Source: Flavobacteriaceae bacterium
Lineage (GTDB): Bacteria; Bacteroidota; Bacteroidia; Flavobacteriales; Flavobacteriaceae
NCBI GenBank assembly: GCA_021647405.1
Contig: JAKIUU010000011.1
Location: 1 to 64,000 of the forward strand
Reading direction: 5' to 3'
DNA: 64,000 nt
Shown: positions 15,522 through 23,554 of the stretch, in pieces
Layout: every line of letters begins with the position of its first letter
How positions within the stretch are numbered: the stretch's first letter is position 1
Notes under the pieces: generated by a model
Database searches by the model: none
What the model was told of the DNA's origin: nothing
What the model saw: the letters and a program-made list of their open reading frames with translations, nothing else
Made by a program: the position numbers and the translations under genes

Positions 15522-15911
15522 TTATTTAAATTTAGAGCCTTTGTAGTCACTATTTTTTAAATACTTCATAAAACTTCCAATTTTATTACTGATTTCAAAA
15601 GCATTATCTCTTAAAGTATTGAACTTCTCTTCACTGATATATTTTCTATCAAAAACCCGATATAATTGTGAGCGTGTTTCGCCACACGGAGCTTTGGCAA
15701 TAGATAAAAATTGACCAAATTCTTTATTACCATTACGTTCAAACCCTTCAGCAATATTATCCATTACAGAACCCGAAGAACCGTTGATTTGTTCCTTTAG
15801 TTTATAATCGTTTTTTAGAGCTGTTGTTTCAATAATATTAAAAATAGCATCACATAAAACTCTGGCTAGTTGCCAAATTTCTAAATCCTCAAAATTTTTA
15901 ATCGTTGCCAT
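15522..15911 (-). CDS. Four-helix bundle protein (23S rRNA intervening-sequence protein family)
   Basis: A 129-residue protein from the start MATIKNFEDL. It has the IVP signature FEDLEIWQLAR (W-x-x-A near the N-terminus), then LKEQINGSSGSVMDNIAEGFERN and EFGQFLSIAKAPCGETRSQL. The family was found in 23S rRNA intervening sequences and is structurally related to Avd of diversity-generating retroelements; its function is unknown. Here it sits between sufC and sufD, an intruder in the suf operon, with low-complexity CCCGAAA-type DNA and a strong palindrome upstream and GAACAACA-type repeats downstream. Confidence 0.85.
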   Translation of the reverse strand: MATIKNFEDLEIWQLARVLCDAIFNIIETTALKNDYKLKEQINGSSGSVMDNIAEGFERNGNKEFGQFLSIAKAPCGETRSQLYRVFDRKYISEEKFNTLRDNAFEISNKIGSFMKYLKNSDYKGSKFK

Positions 15912-15959
15912 AATTTTATTTCTAAACGTCAATTAACCCGAAACCCAGAACCCGAAACT

Positions 15960-15990
15960 CTCAAATAATTTGCAAAGCAAATTATTTGAG
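15960..15990. repeat. Perfect 14-bp palindrome overlapping the sufC stop codon
   Basis: CTCAAATAATTTGC (15960-15973), an AAA loop and GCAAATTATTTGAG (15977-15990) pair perfectly. The sufC stop codon lies inside the stem (15982-15984). It marks the sufC side of the inserted four-helix-bundle gene and could be an RNA processing or attenuation hairpin, or an element end. Confidence 0.75.
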
Positions 15991-16719
15991 CCAATCATAT
16001 CCTTTTTCTTCTAATTCGTAAGCCAGTTCTTTACCGCCGGATTTAATGATTTTTCCGTTGTGTAACACGTGTACAAAATCGGGAATGATATAATCTAACA
16101 AACGTTGGTAATGTGTAATAACCAAAATGGCATTGTCTTTATTTTTTAGTTTGTTTACGCCATTGGCCACAATTTTTAAGGCGTCAATATCCAAACCCGA
16201 ATCGGTTTCGTCTAAAATGGCCAATTTGGGTTCGAGCATAGCCATCTGAAAAATTTCGTTGCGTTTCTTTTCGCCCCCAGAAAACCCTTCGTTTAACGAA
16301 CGGGATAAAAACTTGCGGTCTATATCTAAAAGTTCGGCTGTAGCGCGAATTTTTTTAAGCATTTCGTTGGCGGGTAAATCGGCTAAACCCCTTGCTTTAC
16401 GCGTTTCGTTTATAGCTGTTCTTATGAAATTGGTAGTGGTTACGCCCGGAATTTCTACCGGATACTGAAAGGACATAAAAATGCCTTTATGGGCGCGTTC
16501 TTCGGGGGCAAAATCCAATAAACTCTCGCCGTCTAAAACAACATCGCCTTGCGTGACGTCATAGGTTCCATTACCGGCAATAACAGCCGATAGTGTGCTT
16601 TTTCCTGAGCCGTTAGGACCCATTATGGCATGAACTTCGCCAGGCTTGATTTCTAAATTAATACCCCTTAAAATTTCTTTATCGTTTACGCTGGCGTGTA
16701 AATTTTTTATGTGTAACAT
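15982..16719 (-). CDS. sufC: Fe-S assembly ATPase SufC
   Basis: A 245-residue ABC ATPase with Walker A GPNGSGKST (about 34-42), the SufC-specific NEGFSGGEKKRNEIFQMA signature and Walker B LAILDETDSGLDIDALK. Length and motifs fit SufC exactly. It powers the SufBC2D scaffold. It follows sufB after a 99-bp gap filled by a palindromic repeat element; its own 3' end is overlapped by a perfect palindrome. Confidence 0.96.
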   Translation of the reverse strand: MLHIKNLHASVNDKEILRGINLEIKPGEVHAIMGPNGSGKSTLSAVIAGNGTYDVTQGDVVLDGESLLDFAPEERAHKGIFMSFQYPVEIPGVTTTNFIRTAINETRKARGLADLPANEMLKKIRATAELLDIDRKFLSRSLNEGFSGGEKKRNEIFQMAMLEPKLAILDETDSGLDIDALKIVANGVNKLKNKDNAILVITHYQRLLDYIIPDFVHVLHNGKIIKSGGKELAYELEEKGYDWLK

Positions 16720-16730
16720 TTTCCCCTCTT

Positions 16731-16816
16731 TAATCTCCCCGAAGGGAGAGAATTTATTATTTATCTTATTTTTATTTCAAACTCTTTAAGTCCCCCTTTC
16801 GGGGGATTTAGGGGGC
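16731..16816. repeat. Composite palindromic element between sufB and sufC
   Basis: Two hairpins, TCTCCC-CGAA-GGGAGA (16734-16749) and TCCCCC-TTTC-GGGGGA (16791-16806), are enclosed by complementary C-rich (CCCCTCTTTAAT, from 16723) and G-rich (ATTTAGGGGGC, to 16816) arms. The architecture and several sequence blocks (CCGAAGG loop, AAACT...AAGTCC spacer) match the element inside ileS at 19486-19562, so both belong to one dispersed repeat family. Confidence 0.75.
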
Positions 16817-16818
16817 TT

Positions 16819-18276
16819 TTACCCCACCGAGCCTTCTAAACTAATTTCTAACAATTTTTGGGCTTCTACGGCAAACTCCATCGGTAATTTATTGAGGACT
16901 TCTTTGCTAAAGCCGTTTACGATTAAGGCAATGGCCTTTTCAGTATCAATGCCCCGTTGGTTACAGTAAAACAACTGGTCTTCACCAATTTTACTGGTGG
17001 TGGCTTCGTGTTCTATTTGAGCACTTTTACTTTTATTTTCGATATATGGAAAAGTATGTGCACCGCACTTGTTCCCCATTAAAAGAGAATCGCATTGCGA
17101 AAAATTGCGTGCATTCTCGGCACGCGCATTGACGCGTACCAAGCCACGATAGGAATTTTGTGATTTTCCGGCCGAAATACCCTTAGAGATAATGGTGCTT
17201 CGGGTGTTTTTACCCAAATGAATCATTTTGGTACCGGTATCGGCTTGTTGGTAATTGTTGGTTACAGCAATAGAATAGAATTCGCCTACAGAATTGTCGC
17301 CTTTTAAAATACAACTCGGGTATTTCCACGTAATAGCAGAGCCTGTTTCTACTTGTGTCCATGATACTTTTGCATTGGTTTCGCAAAGCGCGCGTTTGGT
17401 TACAAAATTAAATACGCCACCATTTCCATCTTTATCTCCAGGAAACCAGTTTTGAACCGTTGAATATTTTATCTCGGCATCATCTAAAGCAATAAGTTCA
17501 ACAACGGCGGCATGTAATTGATTTTCATCACGTGCTGGGGCTGTACAGCCTTCAAGATAACTCACATAACTGCCCTTATCAGCAATGAGAAGGGTGCGTT
17601 CAAACTGACCTGTACCGCCTTCATTAATTCTAAAATAGGTAGATAATTCCATTGGGCATCTCACCCCTTTTGGGATGTAGCAAAAAGAACCATCCGTAAA
17701 AACAGCCGAATTTAAAGCGGCATAAAAGTTATCAGTTTTAGGAACAATTGTTCCCATATATTTTCTAACCAATTCAGGGTGTTCTTGAATAGCTTCAGAA
17801 ATAGGCATGAAAATAATTCCTTTCTCAGCCAGCGTTTTTTTAAAAGTTGTGGCTACCGAGACAGAATCTACTACAATATCCATGGCTATATTATTCATCT
17901 TTTTTTGTTCGTCAATTGAAATACCCAACTTTTTATACATGGCTAAAAGATCGGCATCAACATCGTCTAATGTTTTATTTGGATCTACTGATTTGGGCGC
18001 AGAATAGTATGCAATATCCTGAAAATCGGGTTTTTTATAATTCACATTTGCCCAATTAGGTTCTTCCATTTTTTGCCAAATGCTAAAAGCTTCTAAACGC
18101 CATTCGGTCATCCACTTGGGCTCATTTTTCTTTTTAGAAATAGCACGAACAATATCTTTATTTAAACCTTTTGGGAAAGTGTCTGAAGCGATATCAGTAT
18201 AAAACCCATAGGCATATTCTTGCGTTTCAAGTTCTTTCTTTAAGTGTTCTTCAGTATATTTTGTTTTGTTAGTCAT
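16819..18276 (-). CDS. sufB: Fe-S cluster assembly scaffold subunit SufB
   Basis: A 485-residue SufB. The diagnostic segments are all present: FCYIPKGVRCPMELSTYFRIN, YVSYLEGCTAPARDENQLHAAVVEL, KYSTVQNWFPGD, SWTQVETGSAITWKYPS, and CDSLLMGNKCGAHTFPYIE, which includes the Cys implicated in cluster assembly. It forms the scaffold with SufC and SufD. It begins 30 bp after the upstream A-type carrier gene, so the order sufA-like, sufB, sufC, sufD is conserved apart from the inserted gene. Confidence 0.97.
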   Translation of the reverse strand: MTNKTKYTEEHLKKELETQEYAYGFYTDIASDTFPKGLNKDIVRAISKKKNEPKWMTEWRLEAFSIWQKMEEPNWANVNYKKPDFQDIAYYSAPKSVDPNKTLDDVDADLLAMYKKLGISIDEQKKMNNIAMDIVVDSVSVATTFKKTLAEKGIIFMPISEAIQEHPELVRKYMGTIVPKTDNFYAALNSAVFTDGSFCYIPKGVRCPMELSTYFRINEGGTGQFERTLLIADKGSYVSYLEGCTAPARDENQLHAAVVELIALDDAEIKYSTVQNWFPGDKDGNGGVFNFVTKRALCETNAKVSWTQVETGSAITWKYPSCILKGDNSVGEFYSIAVTNNYQQADTGTKMIHLGKNTRSTIISKGISAGKSQNSYRGLVRVNARAENARNFSQCDSLLMGNKCGAHTFPYIENKSKSAQIEHEATTSKIGEDQLFYCNQRGIDTEKAIALIVNGFSKEVLNKLPMEFAVEAQKLLEISLEGSVG

Positions 18277-18306
18277 TCCAGTAAATTCAGTAAAAATAAA
18301 GCAAAA

Positions 18307-18636
18307 TTACAGCGAAAAGCTTTCGCCGCAACCACAAGTGCGATTGGCATTTGGGTTGTTAAAGACAAAACCTTTACCGTTAAGGCCACCAGAATATTCA
18401 AGCGTTGTGCCTACCAAATACAAAAAGCTTTTTTTGTCAACAGCTATTTTAACGCCGTTGGTTTCGAATACCTTATCGGTTTCTTGCGATTGTTTGTCAA
18501 ATTTTAATTCGTACGATAAACCAGAGCAGCCACCACTTTTAACACCTACACGCACATAATCTGTTGCGATGTTAAAACCGTCATCTTTCATCATTTCGAG
18601 TACCTTTTTTTTGGCCGTTTCGCTTACTTGTATCAT
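18307..18636 (-). CDS. HesB/IscA/SufA-family Fe-S carrier
   Basis: A 109-residue A-type carrier from the start MIQVSETAKKK. It has the three conserved cysteines: one in GGCSGLSYEL and two in the C-terminal CGCGESFSL. The V-x-V-x-x-G-GC-SG-x-x-Y pattern is typical. An upstream ATG in frame would add 17 residues overlapping the promoter and is unlikely. First gene of the suf cluster. Confidence 0.93.
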   Translation of the reverse strand: MIQVSETAKKKVLEMMKDDGFNIATDYVRVGVKSGGCSGLSYELKFDKQSQETDKVFETNGVKIAVDKKSFLYLVGTTLEYSGGLNGKGFVFNNPNANRTCGCGESFSL

Positions 18637-18664
18637 AATTATATAGATTGATTCTAAATAAGTG

Positions 18665-18672
18665 CAAATATA
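18665..18672 (-). promoter_or_regulatory. -7 promoter element of the suf operon
   Basis: On the minus strand the sequence reads TATATTTG followed by CAC, matching TAnnTTTG, 28 bases before the carrier gene start. No clear -33 TTTG lies at ideal distance. Confidence 0.45.
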
Positions 18673-18839
18673 TAAACAAATCGGCACAATACTAAAGTTT
18701 TGAATACATATCTTTTGTAATGTATATTACATTGTAGATTACTTGTTTTACAGCAATAATAATGTATTTTTTATTGCTTAAAAGCGATAGTATCAAGAAA
18801 ATATGTAATTTCGCAAATCATTAAAAGTAACGTGCGTAA

Positions 18840-21800
18840 ATGAGTCAAAAATTTAAAGAATATAAGGGTTTAGATTTGACTAAGGTGGCTGATGAAACCT
18901 TGGCTTTTTGGGCTCAAAATGATATATTCAAAAAGAGTATCACAAGTCGTGATGCTAATAAGCCATTTGTATTTTACGAAGGGCCTCCTTCTGCTAACGG
19001 ATTACCTGGTATTCACCATGTTATGGCGCGTGCTATCAAAGATATTTTTTGTCGTTATAAAACATTAAAAGGCTATCAAGTAAAGCGAAAAGCGGGCTGG
19101 GATACCCATGGTTTGCCTATTGAATTGGGTGTTGAAAAAGAATTGGGTATTACCAAAGAAGATATCGGTAAAAAAATTAGTGTAGAGGCCTATAACGAAG
19201 CCTGTAAAAAGGCCGTGATGCGCTACACAGATGTGTGGGAAGAATTGACCCTTAAAATGGGGCATTGGGTAGATATGGACGATCCCTATATTACCTACAA
19301 GCCCAAATATATGGAAACAATTTGGTGGCTTTTAGCAGAATTATATAAAAAAGGGCTCATTTATAAAGGTTATACCATTCAGCCCTATTCACCCAAAGCG
19401 GGAACTGGTTTAAGCTCACACGAGTTAAATCAACCAGGTACTTATCGTGATGTGACTGATACGACTGTGGTGGCGCAGTTTAAAGTCCTATCCCCAACCC
19501 TTTCCGAAGGAAAGGGAACAGAAACTAAAGTCCTCTCCTTTGGGGAGGATACAGGTGGGGATACTTACTTTATCGCTTGGACAACCACTCCGTGGACCTT
19601 ACCGTCTAACACTGCTTTGGCTGTGGGTAAAAAGATTGATTATGTATTGGTAAGCACTTTTAACCAATACACTTTTAAACCCATTAAAGTTATTTTAGCC
19701 AAAGCCCTTTTAAACCAACAATTTGGTAAAAAGTTTATTGAGAGTAAAGATTTAATCGATTTTTCTATTGATTCCTTTGATAGACCAAAACAGATTGATG
19801 AAAATTCACCAATTCATAAAATTCTAAAATCTATCTCTACAAAAGAAATAGATTTTAAAAATGGCCTAAAATTTAACGAATTAGTACAATCGCTTAAGAA
19901 AATACCATACGTTGTTTTAAAAGAATTCAAAGGCACCGATTTAGTGGGTGTAAAATACGAACAATTACTACCGTTTACTTTGCCTTATCAGGATGCCGAT
20001 AAAGCTTTTCGGGTTATTGCAGGAGATTTTGTAACGACTGAAGATGGTACCGGTATTGTTCACATAGCCCCAACTTTTGGTCAAGATGATGCACAAGTAG
20101 CCAAAGAGGCCGGTGTACCACCCATGTTGGTTTTAGACGAGAATGACAATCCTGTGCCACTTGTAGATTTACAAGGCCGTTTTACAAAGCATATGGGTAA
20201 ATATGCGGGTAAATATGTTAAAAACGACTATTACAATGAGGGTGAAGTACCAGAGCGCTCGTTAGATGTCGAAATTGCCATTCAGCTCAAAGAAGAAAAT
20301 AAAGCCTTTAATGTAGAAAAGCACAAACACAGTTATCCACATTGTTGGCGTACAGATAAACCTGTTTTGTATTATCCCTTAGATTCTTGGTTTATAAAAG
20401 TAACCGAGAAGCGTGACAGGATGTTTGATTTAAATGAAACAATCAAATGGAAACCAAAATCTACTGGCGAAGGCCGTTTTGGCAATTGGCTTAAAAATGC
20501 CAACGATTGGAATTTATCGCGCTCGCGTTATTGGGGTACACCGCTACCCATTTGGCGTACAGAAGAAGGCGACGAAACCAAAATGATTGGTTCTGTGGCA
20601 GAACTTAAAACCGAAATGCAAAAAGCCGTAACAGCTGGTTTTATGGCAGCTGATATCTTCCCCGATTTTGAAGTGGGTAATATGAGTGATGAAAATTACG
20701 ACACTGTAGATTTACATAAAAATATAGTCGATAAAATAGTTTTGGTGTCCGATAAAGGTAAGCCTATGCATCGTGAAGCCGATTTGATTGATGTGTGGTT
20801 CGATTCGGGCTCTATGCCTTATGCGCAATGGCATTATCCTTTTGAAAACAAAGACCTGATTGATTCTCCCCTTGGGGGAGATGCCGAAGGCAGAGGGGCT
20901 TTCCCTGCTGATTTTATTGCCGAAGGGGTTGATCAAACACGGGGCTGGTTTTACACTTTACACGCTATAGGTACTATGGTTTTTGATTCTGTAGCTTATA
21001 AAAACGTGGTGTCAAACGGCCTTGTTTTAGACAAAGAAGGCAAAAAAATGTCAAAACGTTTGGGCAATGCTGTAGATCCGTTTAAAACGATGCAAAAATA
21101 CGGTGCTGATGCCGTGCGTTGGTATATGATTTCTAATGCCAATCCGTGGGACAATTTAAAATTTGATGAAGCTGGTATAGACGAGGTACGTCGCAAGTTT
21201 TTTGGCACTTTGTACAATACTTATGCCTTTTTTACCCTGTATGCCAATCTTGATAAATTTGTGTACGCTGAAGCGGAAGTTACTTTGTCAGAAAGACCAG
21301 AAATTGACCGTTGGGTTTTGTCAGAATTGCAAACCTTGGTAAAAAATGTGACCTCTTTTTATGATGATTACGAACCAACCAAAGCCGCAAGAGCCATTCA
21401 ATATTTTGTTACCGAAAATTTAAGCAATTGGTATGTTAGATTGTGCCGACGCAGATTCTGGAAGGGCGATTATGAGCAAGATAAAATTTCGGCCTATCAA
21501 ACTTTACATACATGCATGTTAACGGTAGCCCAATTGGCATCGCCTATTGCACCGTTCTTTTCAGATCAGTTGTATAAAGACTTAAGGACACCAATGACTG
21601 ACGAAAAATCAGAATCGGTTCATTTATCTGACTTTCCTATTTACAATGCAGAGATGGTTGATGTAGATTTGGAACGAAAAATGCAAAAAGCACAAACCAT
21701 TTCGTCTATGGTTTTATCCTTACGAAAAAAAGAAATGATAAAAGTAAGACAGCCTTTACAACGCATTATGATTCCTGTTTTAGACATCCAAGACAGAGAA

Positions 21801-22406
21801 GATATTGAGGCTGTAGCCGATTTGATTAGGTCTGAAGTTAACGTCAAAGAAATACAACTTTTAGATGACGCATCGGGTATATTGGTTAAGAAAATTAAAC
21901 CTAATTTTAAGGTTTTAGGGCCTAAATTTGGTAAGAATATGCGCTTAGTAGCCTCTGAGATTCAAAAGTTTACACAGGATGACATTGCTGTACTTGAATT
22001 GAATGGTGAAATAACAGTTACTATTGAAGATAATTTAGTAATTTTAACTCTTGATGAGGTTGAAATTTCTTCACAAGATATAGAAGGTTGGCTTGTTGCC
22101 AATCAAAATAATTTGACAGTTGCTCTTGATGTTACAATTACCGAAGAATTAAAAAATGAAGGTATTGCAAGAGAATTGGTTAACAGAATACAAAATCTTA
22201 GAAAAGAATCTGGTTTTGACGTAACCGACAAAATTGATATTTATTTTCAAAGAGATGGTGTGGTAGAAATTGCAATAACAAAAAACGAAACCTATATTAA
22301 AACAGAAACATTAACAAATAAATTGTTTTGTTTAGACGTTGTTAAAGAGGGTTTAGACATAACATTTGATAATATAAACACAAAGTTAGTAATACAAAAA
22401 GCTTAG
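18840..22406 (+). CDS. ileS: Isoleucyl-tRNA synthetase
   Basis: A 1188-residue class I synthetase, somewhat longer than usual. The HIGH-like motif is GIHH (57-60) and KMSKR is at about 736-740. The CP1 editing domain includes WTTTPWTLPSN and DDAQVAKEAG, and the anticodon-binding C-terminal domain follows. The nucleotide-level repeat at 19486-19562 encodes an extra segment of about 26 residues (V216-D241) just before WTTTPW, and a second repeat encodes about 12 residues (676-687). Both keep the frame open. It heads a plus-strand group ileS, dksA-like, hypothetical, lspA. Confidence 0.97.
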   Translation: MSQKFKEYKGLDLTKVADETLAFWAQNDIFKKSITSRDANKPFVFYEGPPSANGLPGIHHVMARAIKDIFCRYKTLKGYQVKRKAGWDTHGLPIELGVEKELGITKEDIGKKISVEAYNEACKKAVMRYTDVWEELTLKMGHWVDMDDPYITYKPKYMETIWWLLAELYKKGLIYKGYTIQPYSPKAGTGLSSHELNQPGTYRDVTDTTVVAQFKVLSPTLSEGKGTETKVLSFGEDTGGDTYFIAWTTTPWTLPSNTALAVGKKIDYVLVSTFNQYTFKPIKVILAKALLNQQFGKKFIESKDLIDFSIDSFDRPKQIDENSPIHKILKSISTKEIDFKNGLKFNELVQSLKKIPYVVLKEFKGTDLVGVKYEQLLPFTLPYQDADKAFRVIAGDFVTTEDGTGIVHIAPTFGQDDAQVAKEAGVPPMLVLDENDNPVPLVDLQGRFTKHMGKYAGKYVKNDYYNEGEVPERSLDVEIAIQLKEENKAFNVEKHKHSYPHCWRTDKPVLYYPLDSWFIKVTEKRDRMFDLNETIKWKPKSTGEGRFGNWLKNANDWNLSRSRYWGTPLPIWRTEEGDETKMIGSVAELKTEMQKAVTAGFMAADIFPDFEVGNMSDENYDTVDLHKNIVDKIVLVSDKGKPMHREADLIDVWFDSGSMPYAQWHYPFENKDLIDSPLGGDAEGRGAFPADFIAEGVDQTRGWFYTLHAIGTMVFDSVAYKNVVSNGLVLDKEGKKMSKRLGNAVDPFKTMQKYGADAVRWYMISNANPWDNLKFDEAGIDEVRRKFFGTLYNTYAFFTLYANLDKFVYAEAEVTLSERPEIDRWVLSELQTLVKNVTSFYDDYEPTKAARAIQYFVTENLSNWYVRLCRRRFWKGDYEQDKISAYQTLHTCMLTVAQLASPIAPFFSDQLYKDLRTPMTDEKSESVHLSDFPIYNAEMVDVDLERKMQKAQTISSMVLSLRKKEMIKVRQPLQRIMIPVLDIQDREDIEAVADLIRSEVNVKEIQLLDDASGILVKKIKPNFKVLGPKFGKNMRLVASEIQKFTQDDIAVLELNGEITVTIEDNLVILTLDEVEISSQDIEGWLVANQNNLTVALDVTITEELKNEGIARELVNRIQNLRKESGFDVTDKIDIYFQRDGVVEIAITKNETYIKTETLTNKLFCLDVVKEGLDITFDNINTKLVIQKA
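19486..19562. repeat. Palindromic repeat element inserted in frame within ileS
   Basis: It holds a perfect hairpin CCCTTTCC-GAA-GGAAAGGG (19498-19516), a second hairpin TCCTCTCC-TTT-GGGGAGGA (about 19531-19549, one G-U pair) and outer arms TATCCCC and GGGGATA. The layout matches the intergenic element at 16731-16816. It adds about 26 residues (LSPTLSEGKGTETK and so on) at a point where other IleRS proteins have a short loop before the editing domain (from general knowledge of the family). Confidence 0.78.
20865..20903. repeat. Second in-frame repeat-derived insert in ileS
   Basis: TCTCCCC-TTG-GGGGAGA forms a perfect hairpin, followed by TGCCGAAGGCA, itself a small palindrome, and AGAGGGG. 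It encodes SPLGGDAEGRGA at residues 676-687, ahead of FPADFIAEGVDQTRGW. The C- and G-rich hairpin is foreign to the local AT-rich codon use. Confidence 0.68.
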
Positions 22407-22410
22407 AATT

Positions 22411-22791
22411 ATGGAAGCAAATAAAATAAGATATTCGGATAAAGATTTAGAAGAGTTTAAACAAATTATATTGAAAAAGTTAGAATCGGCTAAAACAGAC
22501 TTGGCTTTGTTAAAAAGTGCCTATATGAATAATAGTAATAATGGCACAGACGACACATCGCCTACTTTTAAAGCTTTTGAAGAAGGTTCTGAAACCATGT
22601 CAAAAGAAGCCAATGTACAATTGGCCATCCGTCAAGAAAAATTTATCCGCGATTTAAACAACGCTTTACTGCGGATAGAAAATAAAACCTATGGTGTCTG
22701 TAGGGTAATGGGGAAACTTATTAACAAAGAACGTTTGAAATTAGTACCTCATGCTACGCTGAGTATAGAAGCTAAGAACCGACAACACTAA
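22411..22791 (+). CDS. TraR/DksA-family protein with degenerate zinc finger
   Basis: A 126-residue protein with an N-terminal coiled coil (about 8-85) and the DksA C-terminal segment YGVCRVMGKLINKERLKLVPHATLSI. The family usually has four zinc-binding Cys; only one remains (in GVCRV), as often seen in Bacteroidetes. It probably binds RNA polymerase through the secondary channel. It starts 4 bp after ileS and is followed by a strong terminator. Confidence 0.88.
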   Translation: MEANKIRYSDKDLEEFKQIILKKLESAKTDLALLKSAYMNNSNNGTDDTSPTFKAFEEGSETMSKEANVQLAIRQEKFIRDLNNALLRIENKTYGVCRVMGKLINKERLKLVPHATLSIEAKNRQH

Positions 22792-22795
22792 ATTT

Positions 22796-22825
22796 AAAAA
22801 AGCTTTCTAAACAGAAAGCTTTTTT
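22796..22825 (+). terminator. Rho-independent terminator after the ileS-dksA-like pair
   Basis: AAGCTTTCT (22800-22808), loop AAAC, AGAAAGCTT (22813-22821), then a run of T. It sits 5 bp after the stop codon. Confidence 0.85.
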
Positions 22826-22852
22826 GTTTTAAGATAATGATGTTTTAAATAG

Positions 22853-23518
22853 ATGAAAACTTTCAGTTACATATTTATTTGTGCGTGCATCATACAACAA
22901 GCTGTGGGGCAAAATTATCTAGAAAAATCGGTTGAAGTATCCTCAAAAAATATAGAAATTTATCTTAATGATATTGATAATTTAATTTTAAGAAGCACAA
23001 AAGCTGCTAGTGTTGATGTGCATTTACAAGACTTTCAAGAAAATAAGCTGAGTGCTGTTAAAATCGACCACAGAAAAAACAGCCTTGTAATTACATCGGC
23101 AGAAAGTTATATTATACAGGAACAATTCAACAAGTTTTGTGTAGAACAACCTGTGCTTACAAATTATATAATTACGGTTCCTAACAATAGCAATGTTAAT
23201 CTTAAAATTGGCAAAGGAAATTTATCTGTAATCAAATTTAAAGGTAATTTAAATGCCGAAGTTGATACAGGCGAGGTTTTATTAAATAACATTTTAGGCA
23301 ATGTAACTCTATTTATAGTTGATGGCGTTGTAAGGGTTAAATTACAAAAAGGAGCCTTAGATATAAAAACCAATTTGGGTAAAATTATAAGCACATTGCC
23401 TGTTAAATCCAAAATTAAGAATACCAAAATACTTAAAGAAACGTATGAAAGTAATTTGCAAATTCTCAACATTAGAGCGATAAAGGCAAATATTTATTTA
23501 GATGCTTTAAAAGACTAA
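22853..23518 (+). CDS. Exported protein, DUF4097-like beta-helix, function unknown
   Basis: A 221-residue protein with a signal peptide (cleaved after AVGQ, about 20) and a body of repeated short strands (for example NVNLKIGKGNLSVIKFKGNLNAEVDTGEVLLNNILGNVTL), suggesting a small beta-solenoid like DUF4097/DUF2807 proteins. I do not recognise a specific function. It lies between the dksA-like gene and lspA and may share a transcript with lspA, 36 bp downstream. Confidence 0.72.
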   Translation: MKTFSYIFICACIIQQAVGQNYLEKSVEVSSKNIEIYLNDIDNLILRSTKAASVDVHLQDFQENKLSAVKIDHRKNSLVITSAESYIIQEQFNKFCVEQPVLTNYIITVPNNSNVNLKIGKGNLSVIKFKGNLNAEVDTGEVLLNNILGNVTLFIVDGVVRVKLQKGALDIKTNLGKIISTLPVKSKIKNTKILKETYESNLQILNIRAIKANIYLDALKD

Positions 23519-23554
23519 TAATATTCATATTTTTGCGATACAAATAAGATAAAT

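Noticed and set aside
15522..15911. Diversity-generating retroelement (Avd-like gene)
   Set aside because: No reverse transcriptase, template or variable repeat is present; only the four-helix bundle gene is seen.
19486..19562. Intein or programmed frameshift in ileS
   Set aside because: The insert is only about 26 codons, has no splicing motifs and stays in frame; a palindromic repeat explains it better.
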